64,000 nt of DNA from Debaryomyces hansenii CBS767. Its lineage: Eukaryota > Ascomycota > Pichiomycetes > Serinales > Debaryomycetaceae. Below are positions 19,215 through 28,621 of this stretch, in pieces; the stretch's first letter is position 1; each line of letters begins with the position of its first letter. Position numbers and translations under genes: made by a program. The stretch covers positions 1,178,001-1,242,000 of the forward strand of contig NC_006049.2 of the NCBI RefSeq assembly GCF_000006445.2. The letters are read 5' to 3'. Below the pieces are notes generated by a model that saw nothing but the letters and a program-made list of their open reading frames with translations, was not told the origin of the DNA and searched no databases.

Positions 19215-20180
19215 CTATTCAGACTTTGTATGCGTAATTAAGCCTTTATCTTTCTTGAAAACTGTTTCAGTCAATAACTTCACCAACTTGGTTAATTGGA
19301 AGGTGAATAAGGTTAGCACCATGACTATTATTGTTAATATCAATTTTTCATTTCGCGTCCATAAATCGTAGTCAAAAAAATGGATTTCATCCTTCTTTTT
19401 ATTTTCCATGTATCTGTTTATGGTATTTCTGTCCGGAGACCAGTAGGGTTCTATCGTTTGATGAAACCTGTCATTTCTTTCAATTTCTAATTCACGCGAT
19501 GGATCATTAACCAAATCATGGAAAATTTGGTATTTGTCGGGTTGGGACTCGACCACCATATTTGGAATCGGGTGCACATTTTGGGGCATGTCCGATGTGA
19601 GAATGATAGTATAATGCGGCGATGGAAGCTTTCTTATAATCTTTCTAATAAGCTCATCGTGTTCTCGTATCACCGAATATCTCAACTCCAAGTCGCTTCT
19701 TGGTGGGAGCTCACTGAGATCAATCTTTATAACTCTGGTTCTTGTGTCTATATAGTTCCCCACTTCTTGATCATCGTCATGAACCACATTCATAGTTTCC
19801 GCATGGCAGGTACTAATAATGTACTGCTCAATAAAGTCCAAATCCAAAGCGCCTCTGACCCAGGGTATTCCTACTACACTCGAAGCCATGGCGATGTATC
19901 TTCTCAAAAACGGCCAATTATCTGCCTCATTCACGGTCATATCTTCCAAAACTAATCCTGGTTGATTTATAACCAAATATTCATCGGAACTGCATTCTGT
20001 GACTAATCGTTTGATCAAATTGGTAGCCAGTTCTGGTGCCTGTGGGCCGCTACCATTGAGTTCTTCTTTCAACCCTTTTGCCAACCGATGAGATGCTACT
20101 AACACTGGAACAGCACTAAATGAAGCAACTAACTGAGTAATGGCTACTAGCGCTACTAATCGTCTTATACTGATAAACAT
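19215..20180 (-). CDS. BIG1: ER membrane protein for beta-1,6-glucan synthesis
   Basis: A 321-residue type I membrane protein of the Big1 family, required for normal cell-wall beta-1,6-glucan. A signal peptide covers residues ~1-22 (RRLVALVAITQLVASFSAVP). The lumenal domain contains SSDEYLVINQPGL and DLDFIEQYIISTC, segments typical of Big1. One C-terminal membrane helix (~residues 283-302: LILTIIVMVLTLFTF) is followed by a short basic tail. The domain is distantly related to the V-ATPase accessory subunit Ac45/Voa1 group. Length matches S. cerevisiae Big1 (335). Upstream, a CACGTG E-box (20256-20261) sits in the divergent promoter shared with the PRY-like gene. Confidence 0.8.
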   Translation of the reverse strand: MFISIRRLVALVAITQLVASFSAVPVLVASHRLAKGLKEELNGSGPQAPELATNLIKRLVTECSSDEYLVINQPGLVLEDMTVNEADNWPFLRRYIAMASSVVGIPWVRGALDLDFIEQYIISTCHAETMNVVHDDDQEVGNYIDTRTRVIKIDLSELPPRSDLELRYSVIREHDELIRKIIRKLPSPHYTIILTSDMPQNVHPIPNMVVESQPDKYQIFHDLVNDPSRELEIERNDRFHQTIEPYWSPDRNTINRYMENKKKDEIHFFDYDLWTRNEKLILTIIVMVLTLFTFQLTKLVKLLTETVFKKDKGLITHTKSE

Positions 20181-20255
20181 TCCTATAGATACGACACGTA
20201 AGGGTTAGTCTTCATTACACGTTTTAAATTTGTCTTGATCTAACGTTTCCGGGAT

Positions 20256-20261
20256 CACGTG
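20256..20261. promoter_or_regulatory. CACGTG E-box in the BIG1/PRY-like divergent promoter
   Basis: Palindromic TCACGTGA context, the preferred site of Cbf1-type bHLH factors in yeasts. Sites also occur at 2784, 4784, 8946, 22758 and 54508. Occupancy is not shown by sequence. Confidence 0.4.
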
Positions 20262-20407
20262 AGTTGGCTGTATAGTGTTTCAATATTGTTGCAATCGTCT
20301 GCAAAATGATATAAGTGTTCCAAGACCAGAGGGTTATTCTCTGTATAAATAGCTAGATGTATTGTTAGTTTTCATAGTTGAATGTTTTGTAACTAATAAG
20401 TGAAAAA

Positions 20408-20953
20408 ATGCAAATAGTTATAAGGCTATATTTCTTAATTTTAGCGATAAATGCTACATATATAGCAAAAATAGAATATATATACGTTCAGCGAATACCT
20501 AAATCTAATGAAATAACTTACAATGGGCAATATAAATTCAATGAAACATTTGCTACCGAAATATTAGACAAACATAATGCCAAAAGAAAATTGCATGGAG
20601 CTCAGTTACTACATTGGAATTCGACGGTATTTGAATATGCCGCAAAATATGCCGAAGAGTATGATTGCTCAGGAATACTAACTCATAGTGGAGGTAAGTA
20701 TGGAGAGAATCTTGCTATCGGCTACACCGTTGATGGGTCTATTAACGCATGGTATAACGAAGGCAAGACGTATATATATGGGCTGGAAAATACCTACAAT
20801 CATTTTACCGCATTAGTATGGAATTCAACAAGTCAAGTAGGATGTGCGTACAAATATTGTAGTCCAACATGGGGAACGTATATTGTTTGTTCCTACTACA
20901 CTGCTGGTAATGTGATAGGTCAATCTTCGAAAAATGTGTTTCCACTTATTTAG
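20408..20953 (+). CDS. Secreted CAP/SCP-domain protein (PRY/RBT4/RBE1 family)
   Basis: A 181-residue secreted protein with a signal peptide (residues 1-~18, VIRLYFLILAINATYIA) followed directly by one CAP domain. Family signatures are HNAKRKLHGAQLLHWNSTVFEYAAKYA (helix 1), LTHSGGKYGENLAIG, the CAP1 motif HFTALVWNSTSQVGCAY and the CAP2 motif YIVCSYYTAGNV. The cavity residues His (HSGG), Glu (YGEN) and His (NHFTAL) are present. Yeast Pry proteins bind and export sterols and fatty acids; Candida relatives are virulence-associated cell-wall or secreted proteins. Unlike Pry2 and Rbt4, there is almost no Ser/Thr-rich linker. Seventeen bp separate its stop from the convergent APE4 stop. Confidence 0.9.
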   Translation: MQIVIRLYFLILAINATYIAKIEYIYVQRIPKSNEITYNGQYKFNETFATEILDKHNAKRKLHGAQLLHWNSTVFEYAAKYAEEYDCSGILTHSGGKYGENLAIGYTVDGSINAWYNEGKTYIYGLENTYNHFTALVWNSTSQVGCAYKYCSPTWGTYIVCSYYTAGNVIGQSSKNVFPLI

Positions 20954-20970
20954 TTACTTAGAGATATAAC

Positions 20971-22452
20971 CTATATATTGCATAATATCTTGCTGTCAAT
21001 ATCAGTATAATTTTCGAAGAAAGAGACAAATAAATCGCATAATCTAACAACATCGTATGTTCCACCCGTTTCTCTAATCGAATGCATTGATAATTGAGGA
21101 TTACCCAAATCTAAGGTCCTGATACCCAACTTTGCGGCAAGAATAGGACCAATCGTCGATCCACAAGGTGAATCATTTCTGACAACAAATAATTGTAAGG
21201 GAACTTTCGCCAATGTTGCGCACTTCTTTAGCAAGACAATACCAGGCGAATTAGTTGCATATCTTTGATTGGCATTAATTTTAATAACAGGACCCAAGTT
21301 AATTTGAGGTCTGTTTTGACCCTCGTAGAATTCACCATAATTTGGGTGCACACCATGGGCCATATCAGAGGATAATAAGAAGGATCTTGACATCGTTTCA
21401 TGGAAGTACTCAACTGACACACCTTTATCAGCCAGGTTACTGAAATCAATCTTGGTCAATCTTTGAATTATATCGGGCAAGAAGGTAGAGTCTGCGCCCT
21501 GGGCAGACATCGACCCGATTTCCTCATGGTCAAATAGAGAGATTAATTGAATACCTTTTTGCTCTGACAAATTTTCTCCCGATCTGATCAATCCGTCCAT
21601 AGCACAGTAACACGAAGTCAAGTTGTCTAATCTTGGGGAAAAAATAAACTCGTCGTTCAATCCTCCAAGAGTAGGTTTCTGGTGGTCAAACAACACTAAT
21701 TCAAAATCTTCGATTTGGATGGGTTCAACATCACATTCTTTTGCAATTAACTCGATCAACGACTTGTTGTGTCTTTGGATCACCGACTGAACCGATTCAA
21801 ATTGTTCTGGAGATAACTGTAAATCTGGGTCGTCTGCACAGCTCTTCGAGTCCTTAGTACTTTCAGCTTCGTTTTTGTCCAATGCCACTTGCCCCGCAAT
21901 AGGTACCAACTTGGTCTCCTTGTTAAATTCGAACTTGGTATTTACTTCTCGGTGCAAATGGATAGCTAGCGTAGGAATTCTTAAAAGAGGTTTATCGATC
22001 TTGATCAATTTTGGAACATACTGACCGGTTTTAGTGTCGTTAACATAGACCCTTCCCGCAATCGACAAATCTCTGTCAAACCACGAGTGGGCAATGAGTC
22101 CACCGTATTGCTCAACCCCAACCTGAATAAATCCTTCACTATTTTTTTTGGAAATTGGCTTGATTCTAAGACATGGTGAATCGGTATGCGCTCCGACGAT
22201 AGAAATCCCGTTTCCATTGGCAAATTTGTCTCCAATTGTAAACCCAATCAACGAAGATCCGTTCCTGGTAACAAAATATTTCCCTCCTTTCTTCAATTGA
22301 GCTTCTTTCCAGTTGGATCTTTCCTGGATCTCCTTGAATCCAGCATTACGCAAACCGACTTTTACTGTATCTACTGCATGATATGGTGTTGGTGAATTAT
22401 TGACGAAGTTAACAAACTCCTGCGCTTTCTCTAATGCTCTTGTATCTGCCAT
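20971..22452 (-). CDS. APE4: Aspartyl aminopeptidase (M18 family)
   Basis: A ~493-residue cytosolic M18 metallopeptidase that removes N-terminal acidic residues; yeast Ape4 is also delivered to the vacuole by the Cvt route. Metal ligands and motifs are visible: VGAHTDSPCLRIKP (first His/Asp), SLFDHEEIGSMSAQGA (Asp and catalytic Glu-Glu) and SSDMAHGVHPNYGE (Asp and His near the C-terminus), with the binding loop SPCGSTIGPI. I start it at the ATG at 22450-22452 (MADTRALEKA), which matches the family; an upstream in-frame ATG at 22491 would add 13 residues (MIYASNIRAFSCT), possible but less likely. Confidence 0.94.
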   Translation of the reverse strand: MADTRALEKAQEFVNFVNNSPTPYHAVDTVKVGLRNAGFKEIQERSNWKEAQLKKGGKYFVTRNGSSLIGFTIGDKFANGNGISIVGAHTDSPCLRIKPISKKNSEGFIQVGVEQYGGLIAHSWFDRDLSIAGRVYVNDTKTGQYVPKLIKIDKPLLRIPTLAIHLHREVNTKFEFNKETKLVPIAGQVALDKNEAESTKDSKSCADDPDLQLSPEQFESVQSVIQRHNKSLIELIAKECDVEPIQIEDFELVLFDHQKPTLGGLNDEFIFSPRLDNLTSCYCAMDGLIRSGENLSEQKGIQLISLFDHEEIGSMSAQGADSTFLPDIIQRLTKIDFSNLADKGVSVEYFHETMSRSFLLSSDMAHGVHPNYGEFYEGQNRPQINLGPVIKINANQRYATNSPGIVLLKKCATLAKVPLQLFVVRNDSPCGSTIGPILAAKLGIRTLDLGNPQLSMHSIRETGGTYDVVRLCDLFVSFFENYTDIDSKILCNI

Positions 22453-22491
22453 TGTGCAACTAAAAGCTCTTATATTTGATGCATAGATCAA

Positions 22492-23003
22492 GTTATATCA
22501 AACGGTGTTTTTTTGTGTTATGTTCAATTGAGGAAGGCCGAAAACTACTAGAGATTCTTGAAAAACCATAAAAATGATAAGAATCCCACCTAAATATCCA
22601 CTAAATATGCTTAATCGTTACAATTTGCTACATGTGATTAATCGGTACAAAAATGCATCCATTTTTGCTAATTAGATCTTCATAATACTCACATTGACCA
22701 TATAGTATATAGTCTGTCATATTAAAGCATCTTGACAGATATTGACATCAAAAAAGGCACGTGAAAAGATGCAATTACTGCAACAAATTTTCAATACAAG
22801 TAGGTTTACAGCTGATGATTATTAGTGATATATTTGACTATTTCACCACAGTTGATAGTAAACGGCGTTGCAACCATCTTGTATTAGAAGCAGTAAGAGG
22901 GATTTAAAAATTTTCGTTGTACTTAAACCAACCTGGGAGAAGCAGAATAATCTTACTTTCAAATATCAGGACATAATTGTCAGGAAGAGGTATTTCAGTA
23001 ATA
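22492..23003. promoter_or_regulatory. Divergent promoter of APE4 and the amino-acid permease
   Basis: About 510 bp with no gene. It contains CACGTG at 22758-22763 and a GATAAG at 22576-22581, the site type used by GATA factors in nitrogen control. Both are motif matches only. Confidence 0.45.
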
Positions 23004-24641
23004 ATGTCTGAGATGCAAACTGTTAACAGCCACGGTAGCGTGGGCAGCACTAAATATCAGTGGGCTAGTGACGATTTGGAGTTATCGAAGACTCCAACAG
23101 TAGGAGATAATCATAACCAGGTGACGGATGACTTGAACAGAAGTTTATCCACAAGACAAATCAATATGATAGCTATTGCAGGAGTTATTGGAACAGGTCT
23201 TTACTTAGGTACAGGAAAAGCGTTAGCGAATGGTGGGCCGTTATCGTTGTTGATCTGTTATTCACTTATAGGGGGAGTGGTATACTTAACCATGTTGTCA
23301 TTGGGAGAGATGGCGACGTACATGCCGATTTCTGGTTCATTTGCAACATATGCGAAGAGATTTGGAAGTGATAGTTTCGGTTTTGCGGTATTGATAAACT
23401 ACTGGTTTAACGATGCGGTTTCGGTCGCTAGTGACTTGACGGCATTGCAGTTGGTTATGGAATATTGGACCGATTTCCATTTCTGGATCATCTCGTTGAT
23501 CTTTTGGTTCTTTGTTTTATTTTTGAACGTCTTTCACGTTAGATTTTATGGTGAGAGTGAATATTGGCTAGCATTATTGAAGGTATTATCGATCTTGATT
23601 TTCTTTATCATGAGCATTGTGGCCAACGCGGGCCACAATACGATGCACGAGTACATTGGGTTTCAATACTGGTCTCGTGGAGACGCTCCATTTGTTGACG
23701 GGTTTAGAGGGTTCGCTAAAACGTTCGTCACGGCAGCATTTGCGTATGGGGGCACTGAGTCGATTACTCTTACGGCTGGGGAACAAAAGAATCCAGTCAA
23801 ATCGATGCCAAAAGTGATCAAAACAGTATTTTGGCGTATTTTGATTTTCTACGTGTTTTCCGTCTTCTTTATTGGAATGAACGTTCCTTACGATTATCCC
23901 GATTTGTCAAATAGTGATGTTACAACATCGCCATTCACATTAGTTTTTCAATTGGTGGGAGCAAAGGCTGGAGGTTCATTTATGAATGCAGTTATTTTGA
24001 CCTCTGTCATTTCAGCATGTAATCATGCTTTATTCGCAGGGTCTCGTTTGGCCTATACATTGGGTACTGAAGGATATATCCCTAAGGTTTTCACTCGTGT
24101 GAATCGTTTTAAGATACCGTACGTTGGGGTTCTTGCTACTTGGTTTGCAGGAGGCTTGTGCTTTGGTTCCTCATTTATTGGGGCCGGTACGTTATGGTCA
24201 TGGTTACAGTCTATAGTTGGTGTTAGTAATCAAATTGCATGGTGGTCGATTGCTGTTACAAGTCTTAGGTTCCGTAAAGGTTTAGAGAAACAAGGTAAAA
24301 CTCATCAATTAACCTATACAAATTGGACTTATCCGTATGGCCCATGGTTTGTACTTATCTTTGTTACATTTATTATTCTTGTTCAAGGTTGGTCAACATT
24401 TTCACCTTGGAACGTATCAGATTTTTTCTCGACCTATCTTGAAGTAGGTGTCTTCCCATTAACATTTGTACTCTGGTGGTTATACAAAAAAGGAAAGGAC
24501 AGATTTGTCAAATACGAAGAAATGGATTTTGAGACTGACAGATATTTGGAGACAGAAGAGGAATTGGCACAAAATTTTTACGAAGAAGGATTAAAAGGAT
24601 GGGAAAAATTCAAGTATAACTTTGTTGATAATTTCTTATGA
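23004..24641 (+). CDS. Plasma-membrane amino-acid permease (YAT family, CAN1/LYP1-like group)
   Basis: A 545-residue, 12-TM amino-acid/proton symporter. The cytosolic N-terminus (~75 residues) carries Lys and Ser for ubiquitin control. TM1 has IAIAGVIGTGLYLGTGKALANGGP, the substrate-binding unwound helix of the family. Other marks are GEMATYMPISGSFATYAKRF, TAGEQKNPVKSMPKVIKTVFWRI and the C-terminal EEMDFETDR, which resemble the basic-amino-acid permeases Can1, Lyp1 and Alp1. Substrate cannot be assigned from the sequence. The start is the ATG at 23004-23006; the frame continues upstream without a better ATG. Confidence 0.9.
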   Translation: MSEMQTVNSHGSVGSTKYQWASDDLELSKTPTVGDNHNQVTDDLNRSLSTRQINMIAIAGVIGTGLYLGTGKALANGGPLSLLICYSLIGGVVYLTMLSLGEMATYMPISGSFATYAKRFGSDSFGFAVLINYWFNDAVSVASDLTALQLVMEYWTDFHFWIISLIFWFFVLFLNVFHVRFYGESEYWLALLKVLSILIFFIMSIVANAGHNTMHEYIGFQYWSRGDAPFVDGFRGFAKTFVTAAFAYGGTESITLTAGEQKNPVKSMPKVIKTVFWRILIFYVFSVFFIGMNVPYDYPDLSNSDVTTSPFTLVFQLVGAKAGGSFMNAVILTSVISACNHALFAGSRLAYTLGTEGYIPKVFTRVNRFKIPYVGVLATWFAGGLCFGSSFIGAGTLWSWLQSIVGVSNQIAWWSIAVTSLRFRKGLEKQGKTHQLTYTNWTYPYGPWFVLIFVTFIILVQGWSTFSPWNVSDFFSTYLEVGVFPLTFVLWWLYKKGKDRFVKYEEMDFETDRYLETEEELAQNFYEEGLKGWEKFKYNFVDNFL

Positions 24642-24776
24642 TTTAGCATTTGCATGTATAGTAGTATTAGTATTTTTATAGAGGTTATGGATGATTTGGC
24701 ATTGATTGATACTGTAGGAATTTGACATTAGCGATTAGTAGACAAGGTTAATTTGCACTTCTTTCAAAAAAAAGAA

Positions 24777-24847
24777 TGCGCAAACCCGGAATCGAACCGG
24801 GGGCCCAACGATGGCAACGTTGGATTTTACCACTAAACCATTTGCGC
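24777..24847 (-). tRNA. tRNA-Gly (anticodon GCC)
   Basis: Read on the - strand, acceptor GCGCAAA (24847-24841) pairs with TTTGCGC before discriminator A at 24777. The D loop is TTTAGTGGTAAAA, the anticodon loop holds GCC in GTTGCCATC, and the T arm is CCCGGTTCGATTCCGGG. There is no intron. Eight A at 24766-24773 give a T8 Pol III terminator. Confidence 0.97.
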
Positions 24848-25185
24848 GTTTTGTTTTGCTTCTAAATATGTCAAGCCGTACACATGCTAGGTACTTATAT
24901 AAAACCTTATAATGTTGCAGAGAGTGTTCGAAAGGGTTAGCGTAAGTATCATTTTCCTCACTTTTCTTTGTATAATCAAGACTTATTTCCTTTATAATGG
25001 TAGTAAAAACGGCAATTATTTTTGATTGTCTATTAATACAAGAAGTTAGTTAGTAGATACTCCATAATGATTGAAGTGTTGGTCTAAGGAATTACCTTTT
25101 TTACAATACGCTTACAGTTACTAGTAATCACGATTTAATTCGATTAACATACAGAGATCAACATATTATACAATATTATATACAA
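24848..25185. other. Intergenic between tRNA-Gly and ESC2
   Basis: About 340 bp, AT-rich, with no gene or LTR remnant that I can recognise. Confidence 0.6.
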
Positions 25186-26619
25186 TTAAATAACTACTTG
25201 AACTTCAAAGTCTTCTTCTAGCTCAGTATCGCCTACAACATCATCCAAATTTAACTCTTCGTCATCAAATATTAGTTTTACAGTTTTCATATTAACTTCT
25301 GATTCTTTTATGCCCTTTGTTTTCAAAAAGTACAGTAACAATTTCCGAATCTGTGTAGCTGGCGATACCTGAACCTCGATTCTTTTATTATCCTTCCCCT
25401 TGAGTCCTATGACAAAATAGCTCTCATTATCCTCCTCATCTAAATCAATAACAATTGGTCTAGAAGATATGCTTTTAGTCTCACCAATGTCACTTGCATC
25501 ATACATGCTGGTATCATCGTGTTCTTGTTCATCGATTTGCTCTATTTCATCTGTCAAGTCTGTGATTTTCTTGAGCGACGAAGCACTTGTTTCAAACTCA
25601 GAATATGTGCTGGTAAAAGTTTCTAAATTTGATTTAGGAATAAGCAAACAGTATAAGTACGTAGAGGCTCTAGGACTCTTCTTCGCACCATTTAGAGTAA
25701 CCGGTTGTACCCTCAACGTGCTTGGTTTAAAAAAGGGCTTGATTTCCATTCTCCCATCTATCCATATTACGGAAACGTCATCGCTCGTATATTCAACGCC
25801 CTTCTGAACCCTTAGGAAATATGAAATTATCGAATCTAGGGTTTTGGAAAACCTATTAGTTCCTTTCGTTCGAAAAGTAGAGTCAATATCTGTCCCATCT
25901 ACCAATTTAGAAGTTACTTTTAATATATAATTTCTTTTACTTTCATTTTCATCCGTGAATTGATATCCTATATTTCCAGATTGTGAACCACTGGGTGTAT
26001 GCGACCTGCGATATGACGGCTGCTGCAAAATCTCTAGATCATCATCATCATCTTCGATATCAAAACTATTCGCTTCTGACAGTCTTTCCAGTTTCATGTG
26101 CTTGGCCAATAATGCTTGTTTATCAAATACCGGTGGAGGTGTCACCGACCCCATTCTGTTAGGTAATGCCTTTTCTTTTCGATTCGGAGTCCTTGTCTTC
26201 GATCCTGTGATCTCCTCTATGTCTAAATATACATCCTCGTCAACTGGATCTGTAACATGTTGAATATTCAAGGCGGTATTTATCGTAATATCTTCATCTG
26301 TGGCATCTCGATGTGCATGTTTCAATTTCTTTGATTTCTTCTTCTTCTTCTTAATGCCTGGTTCGCCGAGTGCAAAGAAGTCATCTAGGATATCGTTCTT
26401 TCGTTTCTTAGCGCCTTCTTCCGGGATTACTTCTCTTTTTGCTTCTTTCTTCACTTCCTGTTTTATTTGCGATGATCTTCTAGAAGCACCATTTCGATCC
26501 TCTTTAATATCATTTTCATCAGTACTGGCTACCTCAATATGTATTGGCGACGAATTCTCGTCTATTATTTCATTTGAAGTGTAATATTCACTTGTACAAT
26601 CAGCAGTATCCGACTGCAT
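25186..26619 (-). CDS. ESC2: SUMO-like-domain genome-stability protein Esc2 (RENi family)
   Basis: A 477-residue member of the RENi family (Rad60-Esc2-NIP45), which acts with the SUMO pathway in homologous-recombination control and silencing. The N-terminal half is charged and disordered, with Lys clusters (IKKKKKKSKKLK near residue 95) that look like nuclear localisation signals. Two SUMO-like domains follow: one near 230-335 (NYILKVTSKLVDGTDIDSTFRTKGTNRFSK) and a C-terminal one near 400-477 (YFVIGLKGKDNKRIEVQVSPATQIRKLLLYFL, ending DTELEEDFEVQVVI). An acidic SUMO-interacting-like motif, PIVIDLDEED, lies near 388. Length is like S. cerevisiae Esc2 (456). A SUMO-pathway enzyme, UBA2, lies elsewhere in the window. 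Confidence 0.88.
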   Translation of the reverse strand: MQSDTADCTSEYYTSNEIIDENSSPIHIEVASTDENDIKEDRNGASRRSSQIKQEVKKEAKREVIPEEGAKKRKNDILDDFFALGEPGIKKKKKKSKKLKHAHRDATDEDITINTALNIQHVTDPVDEDVYLDIEEITGSKTRTPNRKEKALPNRMGSVTPPPVFDKQALLAKHMKLERLSEANSFDIEDDDDDLEILQQPSYRRSHTPSGSQSGNIGYQFTDENESKRNYILKVTSKLVDGTDIDSTFRTKGTNRFSKTLDSIISYFLRVQKGVEYTSDDVSVIWIDGRMEIKPFFKPSTLRVQPVTLNGAKKSPRASTYLYCLLIPKSNLETFTSTYSEFETSASSLKKITDLTDEIEQIDEQEHDDTSMYDASDIGETKSISSRPIVIDLDEEDNESYFVIGLKGKDNKRIEVQVSPATQIRKLLLYFLKTKGIKESEVNMKTVKLIFDDEELNLDDVVGDTELEEDFEVQVVI

Positions 26620-26787
26620 TGCTAATGAAGAGTTCTATTTAACTTATCAGATAATAGTATGGCACTTATATCTTGGTGTTTACAGGTTATCTCCTATTTA
26701 CAGATTATGATTTTGTTTATCAAAACAAACACTATTCACTAGAGATCTCTTCTTTGATCAACACCGATTGAACAGCATATATTCTAG

Positions 26788-28599
26788 ATGACGAATCGAG
26801 ATGAATCAGGCTCCGAATTCCAAACGATTGCTGCCAATGCATCTTTGGGGGGTACCGTAGGGAGAAAAAATCAGGCCAAAACAAATATGGAGATAACCAC
26901 TCCAGCGAGAGCTGCCACTGCTAATGGTAACTCTACTAAACAACTGATGAGAGATATTTCTTTTAAGCCTAGATTTCGATACAATTATGGATTCGATGAG
27001 AAGTTCTATGACTATGCATTAAAATACAAGGATGCATGGCAGGATAAACTATTTTATGTGGATGAAGATGCGATGATTGACGAATTTAGAACAGGCGACT
27101 TGAAGATTAAACAATTTCCGACAATTGATACGAATAGGTTGAAAATGAGTGATATCAAGCTGAAAAACCTCAGTGAAGCCGAAATCAATTCACAATTCGG
27201 TCTCAATAAAGATTTGTTACGATTGTGTGTCGTGAGAGATAAAGCGAAGAAAGAAACAAAGTTGCAATTCGGTGAAAGTATTGACTTGAACTCATCCTTG
27301 AAAAGAAACGGATTGGCATTGAATACTGGTGGACATGTAACTTCGATGAGTTGGTTGCCACAAAAGTTTAACGAAAATGGTGCAAGATACCAATATTTGG
27401 CTGTTTCTGTCATTAATAATGCTAATGGCTTGAAAGATACCATAAATAACCCCCAATTAAGCGTCTTTCATAACTCAGCGGGTAAGGATTCTTATAATGT
27501 TAAATCAGCAATACAAATATGGCAATACGATCTAATAGAGAACAAATTTGAATTGTATAAATTTCTTATAACGACTTCAATTGGCGTTTGCTCACGTTTG
27601 ACATGGACTCCAATATATATTGGCGGAAATACAGATATACTAGGTGTATTATGTGGTACATTTACTGACGGTAAATTACATCTACTTAAAATTAAACAGA
27701 ATACCAAGGATACCCCAGAATTATCGAAGCTAATGAAATCTTCGCTTTATTACGAAATAAAAGATCCAAGAGGGAATAATGATGAAGACACTGTGGGCAT
27801 AACATGTTTTGACTTTTTAAATCACGAGAAAGTAATCGTTGGACTGTCCGTAGGATCAATAGCTGAATTCATTTTACCCTATTATACATCCGAGATAGAC
27901 GATACCACCGAAGAAAATGACATAAACCAACCCTCATTTGTTCAAACAATTTCAGAAACACCATTGACTTCCATTTCAATTGCTAACCCAGGTGAACTGA
28001 GCTACTTTATTCTTATAAATACGTCAGGTAGTCAGAGCTTTGCCCTCGAATATGGTAACTTTCAACAAGGGAGAATAGAATCTTATCCGACTAATACTTT
28101 ATTAAAGCCAATTTACAATCATAATTTAAAAGTTTTTCTTCTATCGGATGCTTGGGATAGTATAGGTTATAATTTTGTCAGACATCCACAAGAAAAGCCA
28201 AGTTCGGTACTAAAACTTGATGGAGTCGTTTCCTCGTTCCACTCATCTGAAGTAACTGGACATCCTCTCAACATTAGTGGGACAACGTTTGGCGAGATTC
28301 ATATCGTTAATATATCGAGAAAGATTCTTAATGGTGCAAAAGCAACAAATAAGCTATTGATACCGCTAAGGTTGTGGAAATTACAATTAAATTCTGATAA
28401 AAAAACTTTGGAGTTGTCGGGTGACTACGAAATTGTACAGACTGACAAGTCAACAAAAATCAGTGTAACTCCACCTGATGTAATAATATCGTCTCTAGCA
28501 TGGAATGAGAATTTGAATGGTAGCTCAATTTATACTGCCGCTACGGTAACTGGGTTATTAATATTGGAAAGATTAGATCCTAAATATAATAATAATTAA
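26788..28599 (+). CDS. TFC6: RNA polymerase III factor TFIIIC subunit, Tfc6-like WD40
   Basis: A 603-residue protein with a polar N-terminal ~90 residues, then a conserved motif FRYNYGFDEKFYDYALKYKDAW, and a WD40-type beta-propeller. Blades are visible as GGHVTSMSWLPQ, YLAVSVIN, SAIQIWQYD, LTWTPIYIGGNTDILGVLCGTFTDGKLHLLKI, ITCFDFLNHEKVIVGLSVGSIAEF and SSLAWNENL near the end. This architecture matches Tfc6 (tau91), the TFIIIC subunit that with Tfc3 binds the B box of tRNA genes such as the two in this window. WD40 repeats are divergent, so the assignment is probable rather than certain. It converges on UBA4 with 22 bp between stops. Confidence 0.72.
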   Translation: MTNRDESGSEFQTIAANASLGGTVGRKNQAKTNMEITTPARAATANGNSTKQLMRDISFKPRFRYNYGFDEKFYDYALKYKDAWQDKLFYVDEDAMIDEFRTGDLKIKQFPTIDTNRLKMSDIKLKNLSEAEINSQFGLNKDLLRLCVVRDKAKKETKLQFGESIDLNSSLKRNGLALNTGGHVTSMSWLPQKFNENGARYQYLAVSVINNANGLKDTINNPQLSVFHNSAGKDSYNVKSAIQIWQYDLIENKFELYKFLITTSIGVCSRLTWTPIYIGGNTDILGVLCGTFTDGKLHLLKIKQNTKDTPELSKLMKSSLYYEIKDPRGNNDEDTVGITCFDFLNHEKVIVGLSVGSIAEFILPYYTSEIDDTTEENDINQPSFVQTISETPLTSISIANPGELSYFILINTSGSQSFALEYGNFQQGRIESYPTNTLLKPIYNHNLKVFLLSDAWDSIGYNFVRHPQEKPSSVLKLDGVVSSFHSSEVTGHPLNISGTTFGEIHIVNISRKILNGAKATNKLLIPLRLWKLQLNSDKKTLELSGDYEIVQTDKSTKISVTPPDVIISSLAWNENLNGSSIYTAATVTGLLILERLDPKYNNN

Positions 28600-28621
28600 G
28601 TACTACTTAGAAATATATTAA